Shown in pieces: positions 19,629 through 28,447 of a DNA stretch of 64,000 nucleotides. Under the pieces are notes generated by a model. That model saw only the letters and a list, made by a program, of their open reading frames with translations, was not told the origin of the DNA and did not search any database. Position 1 is the first letter of the stretch; the number at the start of each line of letters is the position of its first letter. Position numbers and translations under genes: made by a program. Source of the stretch: Sandaracinaceae bacterium (GTDB lineage: Bacteria > Myxococcota_A > Polyangia > Polyangiales > Sandaracinaceae); assembly GCA_020633195.1 (NCBI GenBank), contig JACKEC010000018.1:186001-250000 (forward strand), read 5' to 3'.

Positions 19629-20003
19629 ATGGCCAAGCCCTCTCGTCAGCACCCTCGCTACCGCATGGCCGCCGAGTGCCGCGTCACCCGCGGCGGTGAG
19701 CTCGTCGGCGACCAGCTCCTCGACGCCTCCGCGACGGGGGTCCGCGTCCGCGCGCTCGCCGAGGTCCGCCTGCGCGAGACCGTCGAGCTGGCCCTGCGCC
19801 TGCCGGGCTCGAAGGGCTGGGTCGTCGCCGACGGCGAGGTGACCCGCCGCGTCCACGGTCGGCGCGCCGACGACGACGGGCCGTCCTTCGGCATCCGGCT
19901 GCGCCGCATCGGGCCGCTCGAGCGCCACCTCCTCGCGAGCGTCTCGTGCTGGTTCGAGCGAGCCGAGGGGACCCGCGAGGGCTCCGACCAGGACCGCGAG
20001 TAG
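19629..20003 (+). CDS. PilZ domain protein
   Basis: A 124-residue single PilZ domain. The cyclic-di-GMP motifs are visible: RxxxR as RQHPR at about 6-10 and DxSxxG as DASATG at about 30-35. It is likely a c-di-GMP receptor with a regulatory protein partner, as is common in myxobacteria. ATG 19629 follows a weak AG-rich region (AAGAGGGC). It is divergent from the zinc-ribbon protein, with an 81-base gap that must hold both promoters. Confidence 0.88.
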   Translation: MAKPSRQHPRYRMAAECRVTRGGELVGDQLLDASATGVRVRALAEVRLRETVELALRLPGSKGWVVADGEVTRRVHGRRADDDGPSFGIRLRRIGPLERHLLASVSCWFERAEGTREGSDQDRE

Positions 20004-20122
20004 GCGCCCCCCGCCCGGGCGTGCCACAGGGCCCGCCCGCGGATGTCCCAGGGAGACAGCGCGCGCGTCGAGGCGTCGACGCATCCGCGCGCGTTGGCAC
20101 CGTCTCTGCGTAGCGGCGGGAC

Positions 20123-21214
20123 GTGGGATACGAACCGAACGAACGAGCCCTCGACGAGGCCTGTGGCTGGCACGAGCGCGCCGAGGACGCGCTCGCCGAG
20201 GCGCGATTGGACCCGGCCCTCGAGCTGGCGACGCGCGCGCTGGCGGTCATGGAGCGCGAGCTCGGCGACCACCCGGACACCGCGAACGTCCTCGAGACGC
20301 TCGCTCGCGTGGAGCTGGCGCGGTGCGGGTTCGCCCGCGCGCGTGAGCTCGCCGAGCGCGCGGTCCGCGCCGTGCGCGGGTTCGACCCTGGCCTCGCGGA
20401 GCCCATCGCCCTGATCACGATCCGCGCCTACGGCTCACTCGGTGCCGCGCTCCGAGAGCTGGGCCGCTACGACGACGCCGAGGTCTCGCTCTCGATGGCG
20501 CTGGGCCTCGCCCGCGCGCACCTGGGCCCCGACGACGTCGAGACGGCCAACGCGCTCTCGAACCTGGGCGTGCTGCACAAGTACCAAGGTCGCTTCGACG
20601 CCTCGCAGCGCCGATACGAGGCGGCCCTGACGATCCTGAGCCGCGTCTACGGCCCCGAGCACCGCGAGCTCGCGTGCCTCTACCACAACCTCGGCGGCCT
20701 CGCGCACTCGCGGGGGGCCTACGCCGAGGGCGAGGCGCCCGCGCGCAAGGCGGTCGCGCTGCGGACGGCGGCCGTCGGCCCGGAGCACCCCGCGGTCGCG
20801 GCGGACGAGTCCGCCCTCGCGTCCCTCCTCGAGGGCCAGGGCCGCCTCGACGAGGCCGAGGAGCTCTACGTCCGGGCGCTCGCGACCTTCGAGCGCGCGT
20901 TCGGCGACGTCCACTTCGAGGTGGCCCACACGCACCACCAGCTCGGCAGCCTGCGCCACCGCCAGGGCCGACTCGACGAGGCCGCGGCGCACTACGAGCG
21001 CGCGCTCGAGATCAAGCGCGCCCTCTTCGAGCCCGACCACCCCGAGATGGGGATCGCGCTCAACGAAGCGGCCGCCCTCGCCCTCGCGCGTGGCCGCCGC
21101 GGGGAAGCGGCCGCGCTCTACGCGCGGGCCCTCCCGATCTTCGAGTCCACGCTCGGCCCGCATCACCCTTACACGCTCGGCCTCCGCGAGGACGCGGGGG
21201 CCCTCGTGGGGTAG
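20123..21214 (+). CDS. Tetratricopeptide repeat (kinesin-light-chain type) protein
   Basis: A 363-residue cytoplasmic protein made almost wholly of 42-residue TPR units of the kinesin-light-chain style (YERALEIKRALFEPDHPEMG-like). About seven units run from residue 20 to the end. Such superhelices bind peptides or partner proteins; no catalytic domain is attached. It starts at GTG 20123 and ends 30 bases before the unusual basic repeat protein on the same strand, so the two could be cotranscribed and might interact. Confidence 0.85.
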   Translation: MGYEPNERALDEACGWHERAEDALAEARLDPALELATRALAVMERELGDHPDTANVLETLARVELARCGFARARELAERAVRAVRGFDPGLAEPIALITIRAYGSLGAALRELGRYDDAEVSLSMALGLARAHLGPDDVETANALSNLGVLHKYQGRFDASQRRYEAALTILSRVYGPEHRELACLYHNLGGLAHSRGAYAEGEAPARKAVALRTAAVGPEHPAVAADESALASLLEGQGRLDEAEELYVRALATFERAFGDVHFEVAHTHHQLGSLRHRQGRLDEAAAHYERALEIKRALFEPDHPEMGIALNEAAALALARGRRGEAAALYARALPIFESTLGPHHPYTLGLREDAGALVG

Positions 21215-21244
21215 GCGGTCCGGCACCATAGAAAGGAAGACGAC

Positions 21245-21712
21245 TTGACCGAACCGAAGAAGCCCCCCGCCATCCGCGTCCGCACCCAAGTGCGCGCCGG
21301 ACGTCGCTCCGTCAACCACGCGACCACCGTGTCGCGCCCCGCCATCCGCGTCCGCACCCAGGTGCGCGCGGGACGTCGCTCCGCCAACCACGCGACCACC
21401 GTCACGCGCCCCGCCATCCGCGTCCGCTCCAAGGTGCGCGCTGGCGGACACTCCCTCAACCACGCCACCACCGTCACGCGGCCCGTCATCCGCGTGCGCT
21501 CCAAGGTGCGCGCTGGCGGCAAGGTGATGAACCACGCGACCACGGTCACGCGGCCCGTCATCCGCGTCCGCACCCAGGTGCGCGCCGGCGGCAGGGTGAT
21601 CAACCACGCCACCGTCGTCACGCGGCCCATCATCCGCGTGAGGACCGCGGTCCGCGCCGGCCGGCGCTCCGGGAACCACGCGACGAGCGTGGCGCGCTCG
21701 GCTCGGCTCTAG
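21245..21712 (+). CDS. Basic protein of six 24-residue tandem repeats
   Basis: A 155-residue protein starting at TTG 21245, supported by AAAGGAAG 7-8 bases upstream. After a 7-residue leader (MTEPKKP) come six consecutive 24-residue repeats with no spacer (residues 8-151) and a 4-residue end. The consensus is P-x-I-R-V-R-(T/S)-x-V-R-A-G-x4-N-H-A-T-T-V-(T/S)-R. Invariant positions are IRVR, VRAG and NHA; the four residues between G and N vary most (RRSV, RRSA, GHSL, GKVM, GRVI, RRSG). It is strongly basic, with no Cys, no signal peptide and no membrane helix. No function is known to me. Possibilities are a multi-core modified-peptide precursor, a nucleic-acid or polyanion binder, or a short beta-hairpin array. 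No modification enzyme is adjacent. Confidence 0.85.
   Translation: MTEPKKPPAIRVRTQVRAGRRSVNHATTVSRPAIRVRTQVRAGRRSANHATTVTRPAIRVRSKVRAGGHSLNHATTVTRPVIRVRSKVRAGGKVMNHATTVTRPVIRVRTQVRAGGRVINHATVVTRPIIRVRTAVRAGRRSGNHATSVARSARL
21266..21697 (+). repeat. Six tandem 72-bp coding repeats
   Basis: These are the DNA of the six 24-codon units. Units are highly similar but not identical, and substitutions concentrate in the four codons between VRAG and NHA, so the array seems to be selected at protein level rather than being a fresh duplication. No unit is truncated. Confidence 0.92.
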
Positions 21713-21721
21713 ACGCTCGGG

Positions 21722-21777
21722 GCGCCAACGGTCCGTCCCCCGCGCTCGGTGCTCCCGGCGCGGCTCGCCGTTGGCGC
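21722..21777. terminator. Long-loop inverted repeat between convergent genes
   Basis: A perfect 10-base inverted repeat (GCGCCAACGG at 21722-21731, CCGTTGGCGC at 21768-21777) encloses a 36-base GC-rich loop that can itself fold. It occupies nearly the whole gap between the repeat-protein stop and the convergent lipoprotein stop. A bidirectional terminator is the simplest reading; there is no T-run. Confidence 0.55.
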
Positions 21778-21781
21778 ACCT

Positions 21782-22522
21782 CTAGTTGCAGCAGGGGATC
21801 GCGCGCGTCTCGTTGCAGCTCAGGCCCGGCCCCGCGCAGCCGTCGCTGATGATGCCGGTGTAGCAGGGGTTGGTGTCGAAGAAGAAGGTCAGGCTCCCGT
21901 CCGAGCCGACCTCGGCGTACTCGCCGTCGGCGATCTGGTCGATCGGGCCCGTCCAGTCGTTGCAGCGCGCGCCCGGCCCCGGCTCGATGGTCGCGCCGTC
22001 CACGTCGACCGAGGTCTCGCGCTGCAGCCAGAGCGAAGCCGGCGCGCCGACGAGCTCCCCGCACGTCTCCGCCTCGAGCAGCTCGACGTAGCGGCAGACG
22101 TGATCGGCGCCGATCGCCTGGCAGGCGCTCTCCCCGGCCGCGAGCCCGAGCTCCCCGAGGTAGGTCCAGGGCATGCCGAAGTCGGTGGACCCGACGCCGT
22201 TCTGAGCGAAGCCCGCGAGGTGCGGATCGGCGCAGGCGCCCGCGTCCGAGCCAGCGTCCGCGGCGGCGGCGTCGGGGGCGCCCGCGTCGGCCCCGCCCGC
22301 GTCTGGCGTCGACGCGTCCGATCCCGACGAGCCCGCGTCGGTCGCGCAGACGCACACGCCGACCACGCCCTCGTCCTCGCAGACCGCGCTGCCCGTCGTG
22401 CCGTCGGGGCACGTGCAGGCGACCGAGGCGCCGAGCGGGCAGTCGGCGCCGCCGCCGTCACACCCCAGGACCCCGACCAGCACCCAAGCGACGCCCAACC
22501 ACGGCGCCCGTCGATGTTGCAT
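21782..22522 (-). CDS. Cys-rich lipoprotein with lectin-like C-terminal domain
   Basis: 246 residues: signal peptide with lipobox (GVLGC), a small Cys-rich segment (CPLGASVACTC, VCVC), then a 40-residue Asp/Ala/Gly/Ser linker. The C-terminal domain of about 150 residues has paired cysteines and ARCNDWTG, CYTG and a terminal CCN, resembling C-type-lectin/endostatin-like secreted domains of myxobacteria. It is probably anchored on the cell surface, with ligand unknown. It is followed on the same strand by nothing before the hairpin at 21722-21777; the zinc-ribbon protein lies upstream. Confidence 0.8.
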   Translation of the reverse strand: MQHRRAPWLGVAWVLVGVLGCDGGGADCPLGASVACTCPDGTTGSAVCEDEGVVGVCVCATDAGSSGSDASTPDAGGADAGAPDAAAADAGSDAGACADPHLAGFAQNGVGSTDFGMPWTYLGELGLAAGESACQAIGADHVCRYVELLEAETCGELVGAPASLWLQRETSVDVDGATIEPGPGARCNDWTGPIDQIADGEYAEVGSDGSLTFFFDTNPCYTGIISDGCAGPGLSCNETRAIPCCN

Positions 22523-22575
22523 CGGCGAAGCTTGCTCGCGCCCCCCGCCGGCCGCCAGAGGGATCGTGAGGGCCG

Positions 22576-23679
22576 TCAGCCGAACGCCTGGATGGCGCCG
22601 ATCACCCCGCCGAGGATCGCGAGGATCAGGAGCACGAACAGGACGATCTTGATCGTGCTGTAGGGCGCGCTCCCGGTGACCTCGCCGGTCTGGCCGTTGA
22701 CCAGGAAGCGGTAGGTCTTCTGGTTGTAGAGGTAGGACGCGATGAAGAGCGGGAGGAGCACGTGCTTGAACGTCCGCTCCGCGTAGGTCGTGTCCACGTG
22801 CAAGTTACGATGCGTGTCGCCCGGCACGTCCGAGGCGCAGCGTCGCTCCTGCTCGGCGTTCATGATCGCCGCGGCGCGGTTCGCGCCCTCCGGGAGATCG
22901 ACGCCGTACTCCTCCGCGCGCCAGCCCGCGAGGTAGCGCCCCTCGTACGGCACGAGCCGACGGGTGTCGAAGGTCTTCATCTGCTCGGCGAGCCCCGGCG
23001 GCAGGCCCTTCGACGCGGGCACGAGCACGTCGTCGAAGCGATCGCTGCGCTGCCCGTCGGCGGGCTTCCAGTTGGTCTTCTGGACCTTGCGCGTCGCGGG
23101 CTTGCCGTTGGCGTCCGTGTACGGCTCGTCGACGTAGTAGTGGTAGCCGGCCTCCGCGCGCCAGCGCGAGTCCGCGCGCGCGTCGAACGTCCAGTACGGC
23201 ACGTAGACGCCGTTGATCTGACCCACGGCCGCGCGCGCCTTGAGGTCGCCGGGGCGGAACCAGAGGCCCGCGAGCCAGCCCCGGAACTTCTCCTGCGCGA
23301 CGGCGGCCTCGACCTGGAACGGCACCAGCGACTCGGGTCGGATGAGGTTCCGGTTCGACTCCTGCTGCAGCACGTGGGGCGAGCCGCAGAAGTCGCAGAC
23401 GGTCGAGGTGACCTGGCCCGTGAAGCTCACGCTCGCGCCGCACGTGCTGCACGTGATCGAGCGGGTCTCCACGCCGAGCCCGCGCTGCGCGCTCGCCATG
23501 CCCTCCTCGAGCCCGCGCTCCGCGATGGCCGCGCTCCCGGCCGCCACCGCGACCTGGTGCCGGCAGAAGGGACACACCATCGCTTGCGCGGCGGCGTCGA
23601 AGGTCATCTCGGGGGCGCCGCAGCTCGGGCAGGGGAACGCCTGCCCGGAGCTCTGCGCGTCGGTGGGTCCGTGATTCAC
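22576..23679 (-). CDS. Zinc-ribbon membrane protein
   Basis: 367 residues. The N terminus carries two zinc ribbons: CPSCG...CPFC (about 17-39) and CSTCGASV...CDFCG (about 77-97). A conserved middle domain follows (FRGWLAGLWFRPGDLKARAA, VYVPYWTFDARADSRW), and a C-terminal region with one or two hydrophobic helices ends in VLFVLLILAILGGVIGAI. The family is often auto-annotated as a PriA-like helicase because of the ribbons, but no helicase motif is present. It is probably anchored to the membrane with ribbons in the cytoplasm. Function is unknown. Confidence 0.82.
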   Translation of the reverse strand: MNHGPTDAQSSGQAFPCPSCGAPEMTFDAAAQAMVCPFCRHQVAVAAGSAAIAERGLEEGMASAQRGLGVETRSITCSTCGASVSFTGQVTSTVCDFCGSPHVLQQESNRNLIRPESLVPFQVEAAVAQEKFRGWLAGLWFRPGDLKARAAVGQINGVYVPYWTFDARADSRWRAEAGYHYYVDEPYTDANGKPATRKVQKTNWKPADGQRSDRFDDVLVPASKGLPPGLAEQMKTFDTRRLVPYEGRYLAGWRAEEYGVDLPEGANRAAAIMNAEQERRCASDVPGDTHRNLHVDTTYAERTFKHVLLPLFIASYLYNQKTYRFLVNGQTGEVTGSAPYSTIKIVLFVLLILAILGGVIGAIQAFG

Positions 23680-23754
23680 GCGGGGAGGATACCCCGGGTC
23701 GATCCCCGTCGGAGCCCCCTCGCGCGAGCCCTCGAGAGAGGTCGCCCCGCCGCG

Positions 23755-26700
23755 TCACCCCAGGGGTGGAGCCTCGAGGAACGCGGCGACCACCCGATCG
23801 GCGTCCTGGCGCGTCCTGACCGGGCGCCGCGCCTCGACCTCGGCGAGCGCCTCCGCCACCCCCGCGCGTTTGGCGAAGCGGCCCAGCACCTTCACCGCCA
23901 TGCTCAGGCTGTGCTCGCCGCCCGCGGCGCCGCCGGCCAGGAGCGCTCGCGCGTTTCGCAGCGAGAACGCCTTGCCGAGCGTCGCCCCGTAGCCCTCGAC
24001 GAAGAAGCGAGCGCCGGTCCAGAGCCCCGGGTGCCGGGTCTCGATGGCCCGGCGCACGTCCTCGAAGAAGCGCGCCTCGCACGCCTCCTTCGGCACGCGC
24101 TCGAGGATCACCTTCGGGGTGTAGCTCGCGACGACGACGAGGGGGTGGTACCGCGGGTCGATCATCTCCTTGGGCTCGAGGCTCCGAGCCAGCACCTCGA
24201 GCGGCTCGTTGCCCGCTTGGCGGATCTCCATGCTCCGGCGGAGCCTCCCGTCGAGCCGCGCCTCGGCCACCGCGCGCGTGGCCGCGCGGTCGTGCGCGAG
24301 CGCGGCCTCGATCGCCTCGGAGGGCTTGGGGAGCGCGGGGACCTTCTCGACCCACTCGTTGTTCCCGCGGCCCACTCGGTCGCGGATGCGGTGCCGATGC
24401 GCCTCGAGCGAGAACGCGAGCACGTCGACCGGGCTCAGCTTCTCGAACAGCGGCGCGACGTGGGCGTCCCATTGCTCCTGCGTCCAGCGCGCGTCTCGCG
24501 CGGCCTGGTGCGACACGCGGAACCAGCGCCACAGCGGCGCGCTCCGGACGCGACCGTCGGGCCACCGCAGCTTCATCTCCCGATCGACGAACCCCGGCGG
24601 ATCCATGCCCAGCCAGACCCGTCGATCCTCGAGCTGCTCCGGGAACCCGTAGCGCTCGGGCTGCGGCAGCCCGAGCAGCCCGCGCGGTCGCTCGCTCAAC
24701 ACCGTGAGGAGCGCGCGCTGCGCGGTCGTCAGCGCGCTCGCGTCGAGGATGGGGTGGACGTCGTTGAGGTGCATCTCGCGCTTCGCGAAGACGAGGTCGA
24801 GCGCGGCCACCGCCAGGTCGTACGGTGGCTCCTCTCGATCCAGCTGCGGGACCAGCGCGAGAGCCGCCTCCTCTCGCGTCCGAGGATCGAGGCGCGACAC
24901 GATCGCGTACGCGGCGCCGCCGAGGTCGCCGTCGTACCAGGGCATCTCCGCGGGTGACATCCGCGGGGCGCCCGTGGCCGCCGCGAGCCCCGGCAGGTGC
25001 GCGGGTCCGATCGCGTCCTCGCCGTGGAGCGTCACCCAGCCGAGGAGCGCGGCCGTCCGGACCGTCGCGTCGGCGTGGTCGAGCCACGCGTCGAGCTCCG
25101 GCGGATCGGCGCGACCGGACCGCGCGAGCTCCACCAACCCGAGGAGAAGGCCGGCCCGGACGGCATGTCGCCGCTCCTTCGTCAGCTCCGCGCGCAGGCG
25201 CGCTGCCACCTCCGCGCCGCGCTCGCCGGCGCTCCGCGCGAGCAGCGAGGCCGCCGACGCGCGGGCCGCCGGCTTCTTGTGGGCCAGGAGCTCGCCGAGC
25301 GATTCGAACCCCGCGTCGACCTGCGCGGCCAGCCGTTCGCGGAGCGACCCCGTCGCCGTCGACAGCGCGCGCCCGAGGTGACCGAGCGCGGGCGCGAGCG
25401 CGGCCTCGTGGAGGGCGGCGAGATCGGCGAAGAGCCGGCCCGCGAGCGCGACCGTGTCGGGGCCGGGCTGCCCGCTCTCTGCCGCGAGCGCGGCGAGCGC
25501 GCGCGCGCGCTCCATCTTCTTCTTGCTCGCGAGGCCCGCCGCGATGCGCGCCGCGCCGGCCTCCCATCGCTCGGGCGCGTCCAACGGCGCCGCGTCCTCG
25601 AGCTCGATGGGGACGTCGAGCGCCAGGCGGATCGTGCCCTCGCCCGCGAAGCGCGACGCGGCGTGGAGCCCCGCCGCCTCCTCACAGGACTGCCACCACG
25701 TGTGCCCGAGCCGGCACGCGTGCGCCGCCGCCTCCGGCTCCCACGCGATCGACGTCGAGGGCGCGCCGACGTAGTCGGGGTGCCACCCATCGGCGAGCTG
25801 CTGCTGCTCGTTGAGCAGCGCCTGGAACCCCCAGCCGTTCGTCTCCGAGACGGGCGGCACGAGCGTGGGGGCGAGGGGGTGGTCGGCGCGCGGCAGCCCG
25901 ACGAACGACGTCGCGCCGCCCTCCCGGCCGATCCACTCCCACTCCGCCTCGGACGGCAGCCGGAACCCGAGCGCGGCCACGGCGGCGAGCGCGCCCTCGG
26001 TGCCCGACGGCGCCGCGTCGACGAGCGAGGCCGGCGCCACGACGCGCGAGGTGGCGAGGAACGGGCTCACCCGCACCACGCGCGGCGGGCGCGACACGCC
26101 GAACATCCCGGCGTACTCGAGGTCCCCTTCGGCGAGCGCCTCGAGCTCCTCGCCGTCGAACACCTCGAGCACGTCGAGGATGTCGTCGCCGGCGAACCCC
26201 ATGTTCATGAGCCCGCCGGGCACGAGGATCAGCTCGAGCCCGGAGGGGTGATGGGTCAGCGCGCCCAGCCCGTCGGGGCCGTGTCGATGGGGGGTCGCCT
26301 CGAGCGACTGGCCGAGCGCGGCGCGTGAGGCGCCGAGATCCGCGGCGACGGCCTCGACCGCCTCCGTCCGGAGCGCCGGGCTCGCCCGCCGCCACGCCTC
26401 GATGTCCGCGAGCGCGGCCTGCCAGGTGGCCGGCGCGGGCGGCGCCTTCTTCGCGGTGGCCTTCTTCGTGGCCTTCTTCGCCGTCTTCTTGGTCGGCGCC
26501 TTCTTCGCCTTGGCCTTCGCGGTCTTCTTCTTCGCGGGCGCGTCACCCTGCGTGGTCTCCAGCATCGCGACGGTGAAGGCCGCCGAGGCCGACGGCGTGG
26601 CCTTCGCGCGGAGCCGCGCCGCGTCCTGCTGCGTGAGCACCCGCGGCGTCTGGAGGGACATCGCCCACTTCTCGCGCGGCGCCTGGAGCCCCTTGCCGTT

Positions 26701-26994
26701 GTCGAACCGAAGCTCCGGGACGAGCGACGAGACGTCCGTGACGGGCACCGCGTTCGGGGGCGCGACCCACCCCGCGCCGTCGAAGCGCGGGTTGGTCAGC
26801 ACCGCCACGAGGAGCAGCGCGTCGTCGCGCACGGTGCAGAGGAACATCGCCCCGCCGTCCGCGAGCACCGACAGCCGAGGGTTCTTGCTGTGATAGGTCG
26901 TGACCGGCACCACCGCGCCCAGCGTCACCTTCGAGATCTTCTTCTCGATGTCCGCGAGCCCCGCCTTGCTCACCAGACACAGCATGTCCGTCAT
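23755..26994 (-). CDS. Giant FGE-sulfatase-like / HEAT-repeat fusion protein
   Basis: A 1079-residue multidomain protein. N-terminal domain 1-140 is of unknown type. A histone-H1-like Lys/Ala/Thr stretch (about 150-190) follows. An FGE/SUMF1-like formylglycine-generating-enzyme-type domain (about 250-430) has LVPGGLMNMGF, FLATSRVV and RLPSEAEWEW; in active FGE two cysteines near the end of the domain are needed, and here I see only scattered Cys (HACRLGHTWWQSCEE), so activity is doubtful. A HEAT-like helical region (about 495-740) and a C-terminal alpha/beta-looking region (740-1079) complete it. It has no signal peptide and is presumably cytoplasmic. It may be a scaffold; function unknown. 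Confidence 0.78.
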   Translation of the reverse strand: MTDMLCLVSKAGLADIEKKISKVTLGAVVPVTTYHSKNPRLSVLADGGAMFLCTVRDDALLLVAVLTNPRFDGAGWVAPPNAVPVTDVSSLVPELRFDNGKGLQAPREKWAMSLQTPRVLTQQDAARLRAKATPSASAAFTVAMLETTQGDAPAKKKTAKAKAKKAPTKKTAKKATKKATAKKAPPAPATWQAALADIEAWRRASPALRTEAVEAVAADLGASRAALGQSLEATPHRHGPDGLGALTHHPSGLELILVPGGLMNMGFAGDDILDVLEVFDGEELEALAEGDLEYAGMFGVSRPPRVVRVSPFLATSRVVAPASLVDAAPSGTEGALAAVAALGFRLPSEAEWEWIGREGGATSFVGLPRADHPLAPTLVPPVSETNGWGFQALLNEQQQLADGWHPDYVGAPSTSIAWEPEAAAHACRLGHTWWQSCEEAAGLHAASRFAGEGTIRLALDVPIELEDAAPLDAPERWEAGAARIAAGLASKKKMERARALAALAAESGQPGPDTVALAGRLFADLAALHEAALAPALGHLGRALSTATGSLRERLAAQVDAGFESLGELLAHKKPAARASAASLLARSAGERGAEVAARLRAELTKERRHAVRAGLLLGLVELARSGRADPPELDAWLDHADATVRTAALLGWVTLHGEDAIGPAHLPGLAAATGAPRMSPAEMPWYDGDLGGAAYAIVSRLDPRTREEAALALVPQLDREEPPYDLAVAALDLVFAKREMHLNDVHPILDASALTTAQRALLTVLSERPRGLLGLPQPERYGFPEQLEDRRVWLGMDPPGFVDREMKLRWPDGRVRSAPLWRWFRVSHQAARDARWTQEQWDAHVAPLFEKLSPVDVLAFSLEAHRHRIRDRVGRGNNEWVEKVPALPKPSEAIEAALAHDRAATRAVAEARLDGRLRRSMEIRQAGNEPLEVLARSLEPKEMIDPRYHPLVVVASYTPKVILERVPKEACEARFFEDVRRAIETRHPGLWTGARFFVEGYGATLGKAFSLRNARALLAGGAAGGEHSLSMAVKVLGRFAKRAGVAEALAEVEARRPVRTRQDADRVVAAFLEAPPLG

Positions 26995-27044
26995 CTCAGC
27001 TCTCCGTCGCCGTCCCCTTACCGCGCCGCCACCTTAGCGCCGGC

Positions 27045-28373
27045 TCACGCGCGGGCCACGCGCCCCCGGGTCAGCAGCCAGAACCTCACCGTCAGCGCGA
27101 TCGCCACGGCCGTCAGCCCGGCGCTCAGCCCCCACCACAGGCCGACCGCGCCCCACCCGAGCCCGAACGCGAGCCCCGCGCCGAGCGGCACCCCGACCGC
27201 GTAGTGGCCGACGATGTTCGACGCGAGCGGCCAGCGCGTGTCCCCCGCCCCGCGGAGCGCGCCCGCCGCCACCGCCTGGACGCCATCCGAGATCTGGAAC
27301 GCCGCCGCGACCGCGAGGAGCGGGACCGCGGCGCGGACCACGCCGATCTCGTCGGTGAGGATGCGCGCGAGCGGCTCCGGCGTGAGCAGGAAGAACGTGG
27401 CGCCGAAGAGCATCGCCGCCGCGCCCGTCGCGATCCCGGTCAAGCCCGCGCGGCGCGTGTCGTCGGGCGCGTCGCGGCCGATCGCGTGGCCGACGCGCGT
27501 GGCCGTCGACGCGCCAAGCGCGAGCGGGATCTGGAACGTCACGCTGATCAGCATCAGCGCGACCTGGTGCGCGCCGAGCGCGCGGGTGCCGAGCGCGCTC
27601 ATCAGCACGCCGACGATCGCGAAGCTCCCGACCTCGGCGACGAGCTGGAGTCCGATCGGCGTACCGAGCCGGAAGATCTTCCGCAGCGCCGCGAGGTCCG
27701 GCGGACGCGCGCCGCGGTGCTCGCCCCAGCGCGCGCGGACCGCGACGGCGAGCACGACCGCCTGCACGATCGTCGAGACGGTGCTCGCCCACCCCGCGCC
27801 CTCGGCGCCCAGGCCCGACCAGCCGCCCGCGCCGAACACGAGGACCCAGCTCAGCGGGAGGTTGATCACGTTGGCCAGCACGACGGAGAACATCAGCGGC
27901 CGCGTGACCTCGTGGCCCTGCAGGAACGAGCGGCAGGCGGCGACGAGCATGAAGGGGAAGAGGCTCCACGACCGCGCGACGAGGTACGGCGCGAAGTCCG
28001 CGACCGTCTCGGCGGGGACCCCGAAGCGCCCCATCTGCGAGGCGAGCGCCATCACCAAGAGCGTCAGCGGCACCGTCGCGAGCGCGGAGACCCAGACGCC
28101 CTGCCAGAGCGTCGCCCGCGCGCGCTCCGCCTCGCCGGCGCCGACGGCCTGCGCGATGAGCGGGTCGAGCGCGAGCATCCAGCCCCACCCGAGCACGCTC
28201 ACCGTGAAGAAGACGTTGTTGCCGAGCCCCACCGCGCCGAGCGGCCCCTCGCCGAGGCGACCCACGATGGCGGTGTCGACGACCCCCAGGAGCATGTAGC
28301 CGAGCCCCGTCGCGAGCAGCGGCGCGGCCAGGCGGAGCAGCGCGAGCAGCTCGGTTCGGACGGGCGTCGACAT
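27045..28373 (-). CDS. MATE-family multidrug/metabolite exporter
   Basis: 442 residues with twelve predicted transmembrane helices in two similar halves. It has the typical MATE features LLRLAAPLLATGLGYMLLGVVDTAIVGRLG near the start (segment at about residues 10-40) and GEGPLGAVGLGNNVFF. It would export cationic compounds in exchange for H+ or Na+. I start at ATG 28373 (MSTPVRTEL); an upstream in-frame ATG at 28412 adds a poorly MATE-like extension. It is divergent from the GH13 lipoprotein at 28448. Confidence 0.9.
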   Translation of the reverse strand: MSTPVRTELLALLRLAAPLLATGLGYMLLGVVDTAIVGRLGEGPLGAVGLGNNVFFTVSVLGWGWMLALDPLIAQAVGAGEAERARATLWQGVWVSALATVPLTLLVMALASQMGRFGVPAETVADFAPYLVARSWSLFPFMLVAACRSFLQGHEVTRPLMFSVVLANVINLPLSWVLVFGAGGWSGLGAEGAGWASTVSTIVQAVVLAVAVRARWGEHRGARPPDLAALRKIFRLGTPIGLQLVAEVGSFAIVGVLMSALGTRALGAHQVALMLISVTFQIPLALGASTATRVGHAIGRDAPDDTRRAGLTGIATGAAAMLFGATFFLLTPEPLARILTDEIGVVRAAVPLLAVAAAFQISDGVQAVAAGALRGAGDTRWPLASNIVGHYAVGVPLGAGLAFGLGWGAVGLWWGLSAGLTAVAIALTVRFWLLTRGRVARA

Positions 28374-28447
28374 CGGGCCAGCTCGTATGGACACGGGCCC
28401 GCGACGGAGCAACAGTGTCTCTCGCCTGAGTTACGCGAAGGACTCCC

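Noticed and set aside
21266..21697. Reading the 72-bp array as a CRISPR or minisatellite
   Set aside because: Units are contiguous, in frame, preceded by a ribosome binding site, and variation follows codon positions; it is coding.
22576..23679. PriA-type helicase
   Set aside because: Only zinc ribbons are shared; there are no Walker motifs and the C terminus is a membrane helix.
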